In this document: piece by piece, positions 1 to 6,255 of the stretch
How positions within the stretch are numbered: position 1 is the first letter of the stretch
Layout of the letters: every line of letters starts with the position of its first letter
From: Dehalococcoidia bacterium UBA4060
Lineage (GTDB): Bacteria; Chloroflexota; Dehalococcoidia; GIF9; UBA5629
Direction of reading: 5' to 3'
Assembly: GCA_002383665.1 (NCBI GenBank)
Contig: DFZI01000081.1
Location: 15,094 to 32,113 of the forward strand
Length of the DNA: 17,020 bases
Notes under the pieces: generated by a model
Told to the model about the DNA's origin: nothing
The model's database searches: none
The model's input: the letters and a program-made list of their open reading frames with translations, nothing else
Made by a program: the position numbers and the translations under genes

Positions 1-874
1 CATTCAGGTACCCGCAGCCTTTTATCTTGCCCGTAGCAGAAATGAAACAGAAACCGGTGCCGGCCAGACAGCCGCGGGTCATTCCACTGGCACTATGGCC
101 ATTTCCGGCAGCAGCCGTTTGTGTGTGACAGGCGGGAAGGTCATTTCTTCGCTGATTTACGATGCGCATATAGTGGGGTGCATCGGTTGGTTTGAAAAAT
201 ATGCGGTTGCCCAGTTCCTGCTGTCTGTCATAAATCCAGTTGAGGGTGTCTTCATACTCTTGCGGAGAGAGCTCAATATCTTCAAGTCCCTTACCTCGTC
301 CGGTAGGTACAAGGAAAAAGGGGTGAAAAGCTACTGCGCCTATATCCAGCGATAGCCTCAATAGCTGCGGCAGGTAGGCAACATTCAGCCTGGTGATGGT
401 GCTGTTGATCTGGATCTCAATGTTTTCCTGCCGAGCATTGTCGATGCCTGCCAGGGCTGAGGCGAAGGCACCGGGCTGGCCCCGGAATTTATCCTGCAGC
501 TCAGGTATAGGGAAGTCGATGCTCACACTCAGGCGTGAGAGCGGGATGGATCTGAGCATAGCCGCAGTTTCTCGTGTGATCAATGTGCCGTTGCTGCCCA
601 TAACCACACGCAAACCCCTGCCGGTGGCGTAACGGGCTATCCCGGCGATATCCTGGCGCAGGAGGGGTTCACCGCCTGTTAATATTATGATGGGCCTGCC
701 TGCTTCAAGAATCTGGTCTATCAGGCGGAAGCACTCGTCCGTGCTGAGTTCATCGCTGTCGCAATTCCCGTCTGCCATGCGGCAGTGGGCACAGTGCAGA
801 TTGCACCGTTCCGTGACCTCCCAGGCAATAAGCCGGAGATGGGGCTGAATGACACCTGCGCGCATTCCGTTCAT
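1..874 (-). CDS. ahbD: AhbD-like radical SAM Fe-coproporphyrin III decarboxylase (C-terminus cut by window start)
   Basis: The open frame begins at an ATG overlapping the ahbC stop (ATGA) and runs without a stop off the left edge, giving 291 visible residues. A CxxxCxxC radical-SAM motif lies at Cys24, Cys28 and Cys31, followed by LTGGEPLLR (the SAM-binding GGE) and GSNGTLIT. The last visible residues (GCGYLN) look like the start of a C-terminal SPASM region, whose remaining cysteines would lie outside the window. Members of this family in the siroheme-dependent heme pathway decarboxylate the two propionates of Fe-coproporphyrin III to give heme b in the cytoplasm. The AhbD assignment rests mostly on the neighbour being AhbC; a NirJ-like or other SPASM protein is the alternative. 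The 4-bp overlap implies translational coupling to ahbC. Heme made here would serve DsrM and DsrJ. Confidence 0.8.
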   Translation of the reverse strand, partial: MNGMRAGVIQPHLRLIAWEVTERCNLHCAHCRMADGNCDSDELSTDECFRLIDQILEAGRPIIILTGGEPLLRQDIAGIARYATGRGLRVVMGSNGTLITRETAAMLRSIPLSRLSVSIDFPIPELQDKFRGQPGAFASALAGIDNARQENIEIQINSTITRLNVAYLPQLLRLSLDIGAVAFHPFFLVPTGRGKGLEDIELSPQEYEDTLNWIYDRQQELGNRIFFKPTDAPHYMRIVNQRRNDLPACHTQTAAAGNGHSASGMTRGCLAGTGFCFISATGKIKGCGYLN

Positions 875-2019
875 TTTAGTCCAATCTCCTCATCGGTTAG
901 ATAACAGGCCGGGTCAGGCGCCCACAAATCGCCGTAAACCGCTTCGGCACGTACCCGCAGGTTGCCGTTACAGATAGTTAGGTATTTGCATTGCGCGCAG
1001 CGGCCCTTGAGAAGCCTCTTGCGCTCCCTGAGGCCGTGCAAGAGGGGCTCGGATGAGTCCGACCATATCACGCTGAACTTTCTTTCCCGGATATTGCCCA
1101 GCGAATAATGCCACCAGAACTGGTCGGGGTGGACATTACCCCGGTCGTCAACAGCGCTGATCTTGATACCGGAGCTGTTGCCCCCGTTGATAGTGAGCAG
1201 CTCCAGTACCTTTTGGGCACGTGCGGGGTCCTGCTGCTTGAGCCTTAGATAAGCATATACACCGTCGGTGTGGTTGCCGACGGTCAGCACTTCTTTAGAC
1301 AGCCCGCGCTTGTACATATCAACTGTGCTGTCACAGATCGTGTCCAGCGCATGCCGGGTTTCTGCATGTGCCAGATCATCCTTTTGCAATCCGCTGCCGC
1401 GGCCTGAATAAGCCAGGTGATAAAAGCAGACCCGGCTGATGTTCTCATCTTCTATAAGCCTGAGGATGGATGGAATCTCGTGATGGTTATGTCTGGTCAT
1501 GGTCAGGCGGAGCGAAACACGCATGCCCAGCTTCACACAGTTCCTGATGCCTTCCAGTGCTGCGTGGTAGGCACCGTTTTTGCCTCTGAATCTATCGTTG
1601 TTACCTGCGGTGCCATCCAGGCTGATGCCCACCTCGGAGAAGCCGATCTCACGCAGGCTGACAGCGACCTCAGGCGTGATGAGAGTCCCATTGGTGGATA
1701 GGGCGACGCGCAGCCCCTGCTCCCGGGCGAATGTGGCAAGCTGAAATAGATCTTTTCTCAGGAGAGGCTCTCCACCCGAGAAGAGGATGACGGGAACGCC
1801 GAAATCAGACAGGTCGCGGATGAATTCCCTACCTTCTGGAGTACTCAATTCACTGGCTGATTTATTTGGGCCCGCATTGGCATAGCAGTGGAGGCATTTC
1901 AGGTTGCACTGGCGGGTGAGATTCCAGACGACCACAGGTCTGGGAACATCACGTTTTTCGTAGCGCAGGTGGTCACCCGGGCCTATGCTGTTGCAGAGAA
2001 GACGTGAAATTGAGATCAT
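871..2019 (-). CDS. ahbC: AhbC-like radical SAM 12,18-didecarboxysiroheme deacetylase
   Basis: A 382-residue radical-SAM/SPASM protein. The N-terminus (MISISRLLC) and the segment PVVVWNLTRQCNLKCLHCYA match the AhbC/NirJ family. The cluster-binding cysteines are Cys38, Cys42 and Cys45, followed by FSGGEPLLRK. The C-terminal SPASM part has CAQCKYLTIC and a last cysteine in DPACYL, ligands of an auxiliary 4Fe-4S cluster. In the alternative heme pathway AhbC removes two acetate side chains from 12,18-didecarboxysiroheme, giving Fe-coproporphyrin III, the substrate of AhbD encoded next. The start overlaps the stop of the upstream regulator by 4 bp and the stop overlaps the ahbD start by 4 bp, so all three are probably translated in a coupled way. 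NirJ (heme d1) is the main alternative, but no other nir gene is visible. Confidence 0.88.
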   Translation of the reverse strand: MISISRLLCNSIGPGDHLRYEKRDVPRPVVVWNLTRQCNLKCLHCYANAGPNKSASELSTPEGREFIRDLSDFGVPVILFSGGEPLLRKDLFQLATFAREQGLRVALSTNGTLITPEVAVSLREIGFSEVGISLDGTAGNNDRFRGKNGAYHAALEGIRNCVKLGMRVSLRLTMTRHNHHEIPSILRLIEDENISRVCFYHLAYSGRGSGLQKDDLAHAETRHALDTICDSTVDMYKRGLSKEVLTVGNHTDGVYAYLRLKQQDPARAQKVLELLTINGGNSSGIKISAVDDRGNVHPDQFWWHYSLGNIRERKFSVIWSDSSEPLLHGLRERKRLLKGRCAQCKYLTICNGNLRVRAEAVYGDLWAPDPACYLTDEEIGLK

Positions 2020-2666
2020 GTGCTTTTGCTCTCGTCCTGGTGAATTATTGCTGAGTGCTCCTGATGTGCTGTCACCATAGCTATCAGAGCCTCATCCAGT
2101 GCCCGGTTGACCAGATTGATGGAATCGATGATTCGACGGTTAACGCCCCCGTGTTTTTTCATCATATCAGTTGTCACGTTGATTATGGGATCGCGATGCT
2201 GGATGAAGGCCTGCATAGTTTCTGCAAGGGTCAGTCCCTGTCTGGCTGCCCTCTCTCCAAATCCTGCCCCGGCTTCCCTTATCTCCTTCAGGTTTTCATT
2301 GAATTTATGTGGCTCGCGTACATATTTGATAATAAGACTTAGAAAACGACGCCCCAGTGAGGCAAAATACTGTTGCGACTCACTGTCCAGTTTGTTGAAG
2401 AGAGATGATTGATGAAAATAGGAGGCTGCGATTTCACGGTGGACTGGAACTGTTCCTTCCAGCCTGCTGGTGAGATCCCGGATATTATGTGTTCTGGGAT
2501 GCTGCCCCATGAATCTCTTAAGGCTGGACAGGGAATAGCGACGGTGCCCGCCGGGAGTGACAAAGGCCTTGATTTTTCCTTCGTCGGTCCATTGTCTGAG
2601 GGTTACTTCACTTACGCCCAGCACATGGCTGGCCTCGCTTATGCTAAGTGTTGGTTCCTCGTTCAT
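2016..2666 (-). CDS. MerR/BldC-type HTH regulator with helical C-terminal domain, first gene of the ahb operon
   Basis: A 216-residue protein. Residues about 7-55 form a MerR-like/excisionase winged HTH (ISEASHVLGVSEVTLRQWTD, then the wing GKIKAFVTPGGHRRYS), ending in the SLKRF helix typical of this family. The remaining ~150 residues are predicted all-helical, with a segment FGERAARQGLTLAETMQAFI resembling the helical sensory N-domains of PucR- or RsbR-like proteins; I cannot name the domain firmly. No transmembrane segment is visible. Its stop overlaps the ahbC start by 4 bp, so it is expressed with the heme genes and is a good candidate for their regulator. Three 10-bp-phased repeats lie just upstream of its start. 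The ATG at 2666 has no obvious Shine-Dalgarno sequence. Confidence 0.85.
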   Translation of the reverse strand: MNEEPTLSISEASHVLGVSEVTLRQWTDEGKIKAFVTPGGHRRYSLSSLKRFMGQHPRTHNIRDLTSRLEGTVPVHREIAASYFHQSSLFNKLDSESQQYFASLGRRFLSLIIKYVREPHKFNENLKEIREAGAGFGERAARQGLTLAETMQAFIQHRDPIINVTTDMMKKHGGVNRRIIDSINLVNRALDEALIAMVTAHQEHSAIIHQDESKST

Positions 2667-2704
2667 TTGAAGCGTCCGGCGGATTTTAACAGCAATAATA
2701 ATGA

Positions 2705-2732
2705 ATCTATAAAAATCTATAAGAAACTATAA
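2705..2732. repeat. Three direct repeats with 10-bp period upstream of the ahb regulator
   Basis: The octamers ATCTATAA (2705-2712), ATCTATAA (2715-2722) and AACTATAA (2725-2732) are spaced exactly 10 bp apart, one helical turn. On the minus strand they read as TTATAG-led units 39-66 bp before the regulator ATG and overlap the likely -10 region. A TTGACC that could be a -35 element lies at 2748-2743. The layout suits head-to-tail binding on one DNA face. The motif is seen directly; its function as an operator is inferred. Confidence 0.6.
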
Positions 2733-2786
2733 AATATTAGCAGGTCAACCCGGTACAGTCAAAAGACTGAAGAGTTGAAGAAAAAG

Positions 2787-2810
2787 AAACGGGGCTTTAA
2801 AGCCCCGTTT
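2787..2810 (-). terminator. Intrinsic terminator of the LarA-like/oxidoreductase operon
   Basis: A perfect 12-bp inverted repeat (AAACGGGGCTTT followed by AAAGCCCCGTTT) forms a GC-rich hairpin. On the minus strand it is followed by a T-rich tract (TTTTTCTTC). It starts 28 bp after the stop of the flavin oxidoreductase gene. On the plus strand no T-run follows, so it should act only on minus-strand transcripts. It separates block 2 from the heme operon. Confidence 0.9.
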
Positions 2811-2838
2811 CGCATGCATCTAAAATAATAAAAATTAA

Positions 2839-4341
2839 TCAGGCGAGGTCGACCAGGTTTTTCATTCCGGCGCGCAGGCGTGAAAGCTGAATGTAGTGAG
2901 TGGGATTGATGAAAAGCTCGGTCAGATTGGCGATATCGTCAATGGTAGCGCCCTTTTTTAGCAAATAGAGAAGGTATTGGAAGGAGTCTTTGCCGCCGTA
3001 GCCAACATGCTGTGCACCGAGGAACTTGCGGGTTTTGGCATCATAGATAATCTTCTGGAATCCCCTGAGGTCAGGCCACTGCATAGCGTACTCCATGGCC
3101 CCCTCGCATAGCGGCAGTGGCAGCCAGCTCTTATAACCCTGTACAGGCATCCTGGCCACGAATACCTGTCCTACTTTTTCCCGCGCTTCCTTTTCCGTCA
3201 GACCTACCCAACTGGTCTCGTAGAACGTGTGCAATGTATCGGCGAAGAGGTCGGTCTCAAACTCGGTAGGATTTCCCAGTATATTCTTTGTGGCGACCAT
3301 GCCTCCCTGCCGTGCCTTCCACATTTCCATGATGCCGCCTGTGATGTCACCGGCAGCATATATGCCCGGCACGTTGGTGGACATGTATTTGTTAATAATA
3401 ATCTCTTTCTTGGGGCCGATGTTTACACCCAGGTGGGAAACTATCTCGGATCGGGGCGTACAGCCTGTGGCAAGGTAGACAAGGTCGGCCTTGATGTTCT
3501 TTGTCTGGCCGTTTTTATCCTTGACTGTAACACTGTTTACCTTGCCGCTGCTGTCACTGTTGATGGAGATAAGTGTCGTCTCATCCAACACGGGAAGGCC
3601 CCTGATCTTTAACATCCTTAATGTGTAGTCCCTGACATCGTCATCGAGGGGGAACTGGCTGAGGGCAGGCATCATCTCAACAACAGTGGTGTTGCAGCCC
3701 ACGGCATTGAAAAAACAGGCCCAGGGCATTCCGCTCTTGGAAGCACCGACGACAACCACGTCATTGGGTTCATAGTCCAGGTCGAGGAAGTTAGCATAGG
3801 TATAAACGCCCTTGAGGTTAGTGCCGGGGATATTGGGGATGGACGGGCCAGCACCCGCAGTGACAACGATGTTTTTAGTCTTGAACTCGCCTTTTCCCTC
3901 TACTTTAACTGTGTGCGGGTCCACGATTGAGGCAGGTTGGTTGAGCAGGAACTGGAGATTAAGCTGCTCTTTGCTCTGGTGGAACATGAAATCAAACACG
4001 TATTCACGCCCTATCATAAAATCGCGCAATATAGGCAGGATCTCTACCTTGCCATTCTTGCGTGGAAATTTGGGCCAGTATTCCTTCTTTTCCCAGATGC
4101 GTGCCTTGTCAAGCTCTACTGCTATCTCGTATAGATAGTGGTGCAGTGTGCAAGCATTCTTACAACATTTGCCTCCCAGGTGGTTATCCATCTCAATTGT
4201 AAGCTGATTCCCACCCATGGCTTTGAAGTAGGAAGAGCCGAACCTGCCGGATGCCCCGCCTCCGATAAAGATAACATCCCATTCCTTTGTCGAGGCAGCA
4301 TAGTTATCATATGGTCTGCGGTTATCATAAAATATTGTCAT
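2839..4341 (-). CDS. FAD/NAD(P) disulfide oxidoreductase resembling 2-ketopropyl-coenzyme M oxidoreductase/carboxylase
   Basis: 500 residues of the dihydrolipoamide dehydrogenase/glutathione reductase superfamily. The FAD Rossmann motif is GGGASG (27-32), the redox disulfide is Cys59/Cys64 in GGKCCKNAC with an additional Cys60, the NAD(P) motif is VVGASKSG (197-204), and the second FAD motif is IYAAGD (327-332). The usual catalytic His-Glu pair near the C-terminus is absent; instead Phe477 and His482 occur in LFINPTHYIQ. From memory, 2-KPCC has a Phe501/His506 pair at the same 5-residue spacing, and Arg33 and Arg344 sit at the offsets of its CoM-binding Arg56 and Arg365. The His in the 2-KPCC active-site CPHNAC motif is Lys61 here. 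The strong site AAAGGAG supports the ATG. It is last in an operon with a LarA-like gene and a small Cys protein. Cytoplasmic; the substrate is unknown, and a mercuric-reductase-like or generic reductase is the alternative. Confidence 0.8.
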   Translation of the reverse strand: MTIFYDNRRPYDNYAASTKEWDVIFIGGGASGRFGSSYFKAMGGNQLTIEMDNHLGGKCCKNACTLHHYLYEIAVELDKARIWEKKEYWPKFPRKNGKVEILPILRDFMIGREYVFDFMFHQSKEQLNLQFLLNQPASIVDPHTVKVEGKGEFKTKNIVVTAGAGPSIPNIPGTNLKGVYTYANFLDLDYEPNDVVVVGASKSGMPWACFFNAVGCNTTVVEMMPALSQFPLDDDVRDYTLRMLKIRGLPVLDETTLISINSDSSGKVNSVTVKDKNGQTKNIKADLVYLATGCTPRSEIVSHLGVNIGPKKEIIINKYMSTNVPGIYAAGDITGGIMEMWKARQGGMVATKNILGNPTEFETDLFADTLHTFYETSWVGLTEKEAREKVGQVFVARMPVQGYKSWLPLPLCEGAMEYAMQWPDLRGFQKIIYDAKTRKFLGAQHVGYGGKDSFQYLLYLLKKGATIDDIANLTELFINPTHYIQLSRLRAGMKNLVDLA

Positions 4342-4369
4342 GGCTGATCTCCTTTAATCCTTTCTTCAG

Positions 4370-4585
4370 TTAATCTCTCAAAACAGTGGTAGCCTTACGT
4401 ATACAGTCGATCTTATTACAGGTGCTCTCCATTTTTTCACCGTCGCGAAATGCCAGGCCGAAGTTATCCCTGGACAGCTTATCTTTGCAAATAAAGCACT
4501 TGAGCTTACCTGCAATGAGCTTGTCCCACAGTCCCAACGACTGGAGATGTTCCTGTACCGCTTTCTGGTATGATTCTGATCTCAT
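4370..4585 (-). CDS. Small four-cysteine protein, probably metal-binding
   Basis: A 71-residue protein of unrecognised family. Two adjacent ATGs follow a perfect AGGAGG (4597-4592); the second (4585) has the better 6-nt spacing, while the first (4588) adds one residue. A more upstream ATG at 4615 lies before the Shine-Dalgarno sequence and is unlikely. Cysteines 30, 33, 56 and 61 form CxxC plus Cx4C, which could bind zinc or an Fe-S cluster. The N-terminal third (SESYQKAVQEHLQSLGLWDKL) looks helical. It lies 33 bp after the LarA-like gene and 28 bp before the oxidoreductase gene on the same strand, so it is probably co-transcribed and may be an accessory or subunit of one of them. No signal peptide or membrane segment is seen. 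Confidence 0.75.
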   Translation of the reverse strand: MRSESYQKAVQEHLQSLGLWDKLIAGKLKCFICKDKLSRDNFGLAFRDGEKMESTCNKIDCIRKATTVLRD

Positions 4586-4618
4586 CATTTGCCTCCTGAA
4601 AATAAAAGTCCTCATTAA

Positions 4619-6073
4619 TTATTTGACACAAAAACGCGGCCTGACCTTGGTCCAGAAGGAAGGACAGGCTAAAACCCTGGGATTCTTGCCGACTACTTTC
4701 TCGGCCAGTGTAAATGCTTCTGAGAAATCTCTCACCGGTGTGCAACCGATATCACGGACTGCACCGGGGCCTCCTGTGCCCCTTACCTGCACCCTGGCCA
4801 GCGGGTTATCCATGCCCGGCACGCCGGCCATGATAATTTTACTGGCATGATTAAGGGCATATTCACTCTCGTATAACAGCCAGAACCCATGGATAGGGGC
4901 ATAGGCATAGGCATGCCGGTATTTGAAGATAAGGTCTTCACGGTACATATATTCCTCTTCATATGTAGATAAGTCTGCCATGGAGAAGCATTTGCGATAG
5001 AGGTTCAGGATCTCACGATAGGAGGGATGGGATCGCTCATCAATCGTGCCATCGCAGTGGCACATTGCAATCACCACGCCACCTTCTCTGACCAGCGGCT
5101 TATTGACCCACATACGAACCGGGGCGCAGGATGCAGCCAGTGCTATGAGTGGGTTGCTCGTCTCCCCATAAAGCGAATAGCGCGGTACACCGTAGATAAG
5201 AACGTCTGCTTGTGGAACCTCCATATTGTAAATGCTCTCAGCGAATTTCCAGGTCGGTTCATTGATTTCGGGTGAGTAGCCGGCAAATATTCCGGCAGGT
5301 GCGCCTCCCATACCTGGCACCACATCCACGTAGAATACGCGTTTCCCGGTGAAGGTTTCGATCTGTTCCATTATGGCCTGCTTGTGCTGTCGGTAAAGCA
5401 TGGTATGCTGGTTGCCATGACAGGAATCAGGGTGCCCGACAACAGGGTAACCGTGTGTGGACGTCATGCTGCGGGAGCTGGGCAAACCTATGATAACACC
5501 TGTGCCCGTCATTCCTCCCCAGTTTGAGACTACAACAGTGCCTGTGTAAATGAACAGGTCGGAGTCGGCCAGGGCTTTATTGTATTCAACATAGTCACCC
5601 AGTTTGGAGGTGCCCATATAGACCAGGTTCTCAGCATCATGGCAATCATGATTTTTCACACGTGAGGCGCTTCCTGCCGGACTGAAACGGTCGAAAATGG
5701 CAGGACTTAGGTAATCGCGTAGCTGTGCCGGAGTCCACTTGCAATGATTGCCGCTGCCACAAAGCAGGTTGATGTTCTCTTCTTTTACTCCTGCCTTGAG
5801 CAATGTCTCTATAAGGATAGGTATTATAAGCTGCCTGGGTTTTGCGGCGCGTGATGGGTCATCAAAAGCGATAGTCACCTTTCCGTTATGTGCCTTTCTG
5901 GCCAACTCAGCCAGGGGGGGCGCACCTACCGGGTTGGCGATAGCTTCCCTGACGGCTTTTTCGGGGTCTTGCACGATGGCTGGATCCGGTATTTCACCGA
6001 GAATCGTGTCATTGGGGACTTCAATATCTATTTTTCTGTCCCAGTAGTCAGCTTTAATGCTCTTGGTTTTCAT
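4619..6073 (-). CDS. LarA-like (lactate racemase domain, DUF2088) protein lacking the usual cofactor lysine
   Basis: 484 residues from the ATG at 6073, which has GGAGG 6 nt upstream; a TTG two codons earlier is less likely. The N-terminal half carries family motifs: FDDPSR (70-75), GSGNH with His110 (LarA His108 position) and NHDCHDAENLVYMG with His142/His145. LarA enzymes interconvert 2-hydroxyacid stereoisomers using a nickel-pincer cofactor attached to a lysine in a VEPH...GFSGGxK segment. The matching segment here reads TGTVVVSNWGGMTGTGVIIG, with neither that His nor that Lys. It may therefore use the cofactor non-covalently, or do different chemistry. No larB, larC or larE gene is in the window. 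It is first in an operon with the four-Cys protein and the disulfide oxidoreductase, and divergent from an ABC importer. The substrate is not known. Confidence 0.8.
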   Translation of the reverse strand: MKTKSIKADYWDRKIDIEVPNDTILGEIPDPAIVQDPEKAVREAIANPVGAPPLAELARKAHNGKVTIAFDDPSRAAKPRQLIIPILIETLLKAGVKEENINLLCGSGNHCKWTPAQLRDYLSPAIFDRFSPAGSASRVKNHDCHDAENLVYMGTSKLGDYVEYNKALADSDLFIYTGTVVVSNWGGMTGTGVIIGLPSSRSMTSTHGYPVVGHPDSCHGNQHTMLYRQHKQAIMEQIETFTGKRVFYVDVVPGMGGAPAGIFAGYSPEINEPTWKFAESIYNMEVPQADVLIYGVPRYSLYGETSNPLIALAASCAPVRMWVNKPLVREGGVVIAMCHCDGTIDERSHPSYREILNLYRKCFSMADLSTYEEEYMYREDLIFKYRHAYAYAPIHGFWLLYESEYALNHASKIIMAGVPGMDNPLARVQVRGTGGPGAVRDIGCTPVRDFSEAFTLAEKVVGKNPRVLACPSFWTKVRPRFCVK

Positions 6074-6174
6074 CAGCAACCTCCGTTACTTAATTTAAAG
6101 TTGATCAGGTATATAATAGTACTGCGGCCCTGTATAATCATACTAAATGTTAGGATGGTTAATCAATCAATTAG

Positions 6175-6202
6175 TAGACAAATTATACAATTAATGTATA
6201 AT
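6175..6202 (+). promoter_or_regulatory. Candidate promoter for the ABC importer operon
   Basis: TAGACA (6175-6180) and a perfect TATAAT (6197-6202) are 16 bp apart. The predicted start is near 6209, leaving a leader of about 47 nt with AGGTGA before the lipoprotein ATG. Its -35 box lies beyond the -10 box of the minus-strand promoter, so RNA polymerase could occupy only one of the two at a time. Confidence 0.5.
6182..6202. promoter_or_regulatory. 21-bp palindrome covering both divergent -10 boxes
   Basis: ATTATACA (6182-6189) and TGTATAAT (6195-6202) are perfect 8-bp inverted arms around 5 bp (ATTAA). The arms contain the two outward-facing TATAAT boxes. It could be an operator for a dimeric repressor controlling both operons, or simply a symmetric bidirectional promoter core. 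A partial extra copy (TGTATAAT) lies at 6131-6138. Confidence 0.5.
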
Positions 6203-6210
6203 TTAATCAA
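6182..6210 (-). promoter_or_regulatory. Candidate promoter for the LarA-like operon
   Basis: On the minus strand TTGATT (6210-6205) and TATAAT (6187-6182) are separated by 17 bp, close to the housekeeping-sigma consensus. Transcription would start near 6175, about 100 nt before the ATG. A second possible pair on the same strand is TTGATT (6166-6161) and TATGAT (6142-6137) with an 18-bp spacer. It overlaps the plus-strand promoter almost completely. Confidence 0.5.
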
Positions 6211-6255
6211 TATACTGACGTGTAAAGCAGAAAAAATATTTTTCAGGTGAGCATG

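Noticed and set aside
95..632. Two plus-strand open frames at the left end
   Set aside because: They lie opposite the uninterrupted radical-SAM ahbD frame and look like nothing known.
871..2019. NirJ (heme d1 synthesis) as the identity of the first radical-SAM gene
   Set aside because: The N-terminus and pairing with a second SPASM gene also fit NirJ, but no other nir gene is present and the dsr context favours AhbC.
2839..4341. Mercuric reductase or dihydrolipoamide dehydrogenase
   Set aside because: The HPTxxE catalytic pair is replaced by NPTHYI, no C-terminal vicinal cysteines are present, and no mer or 2-oxoacid dehydrogenase genes are nearby.
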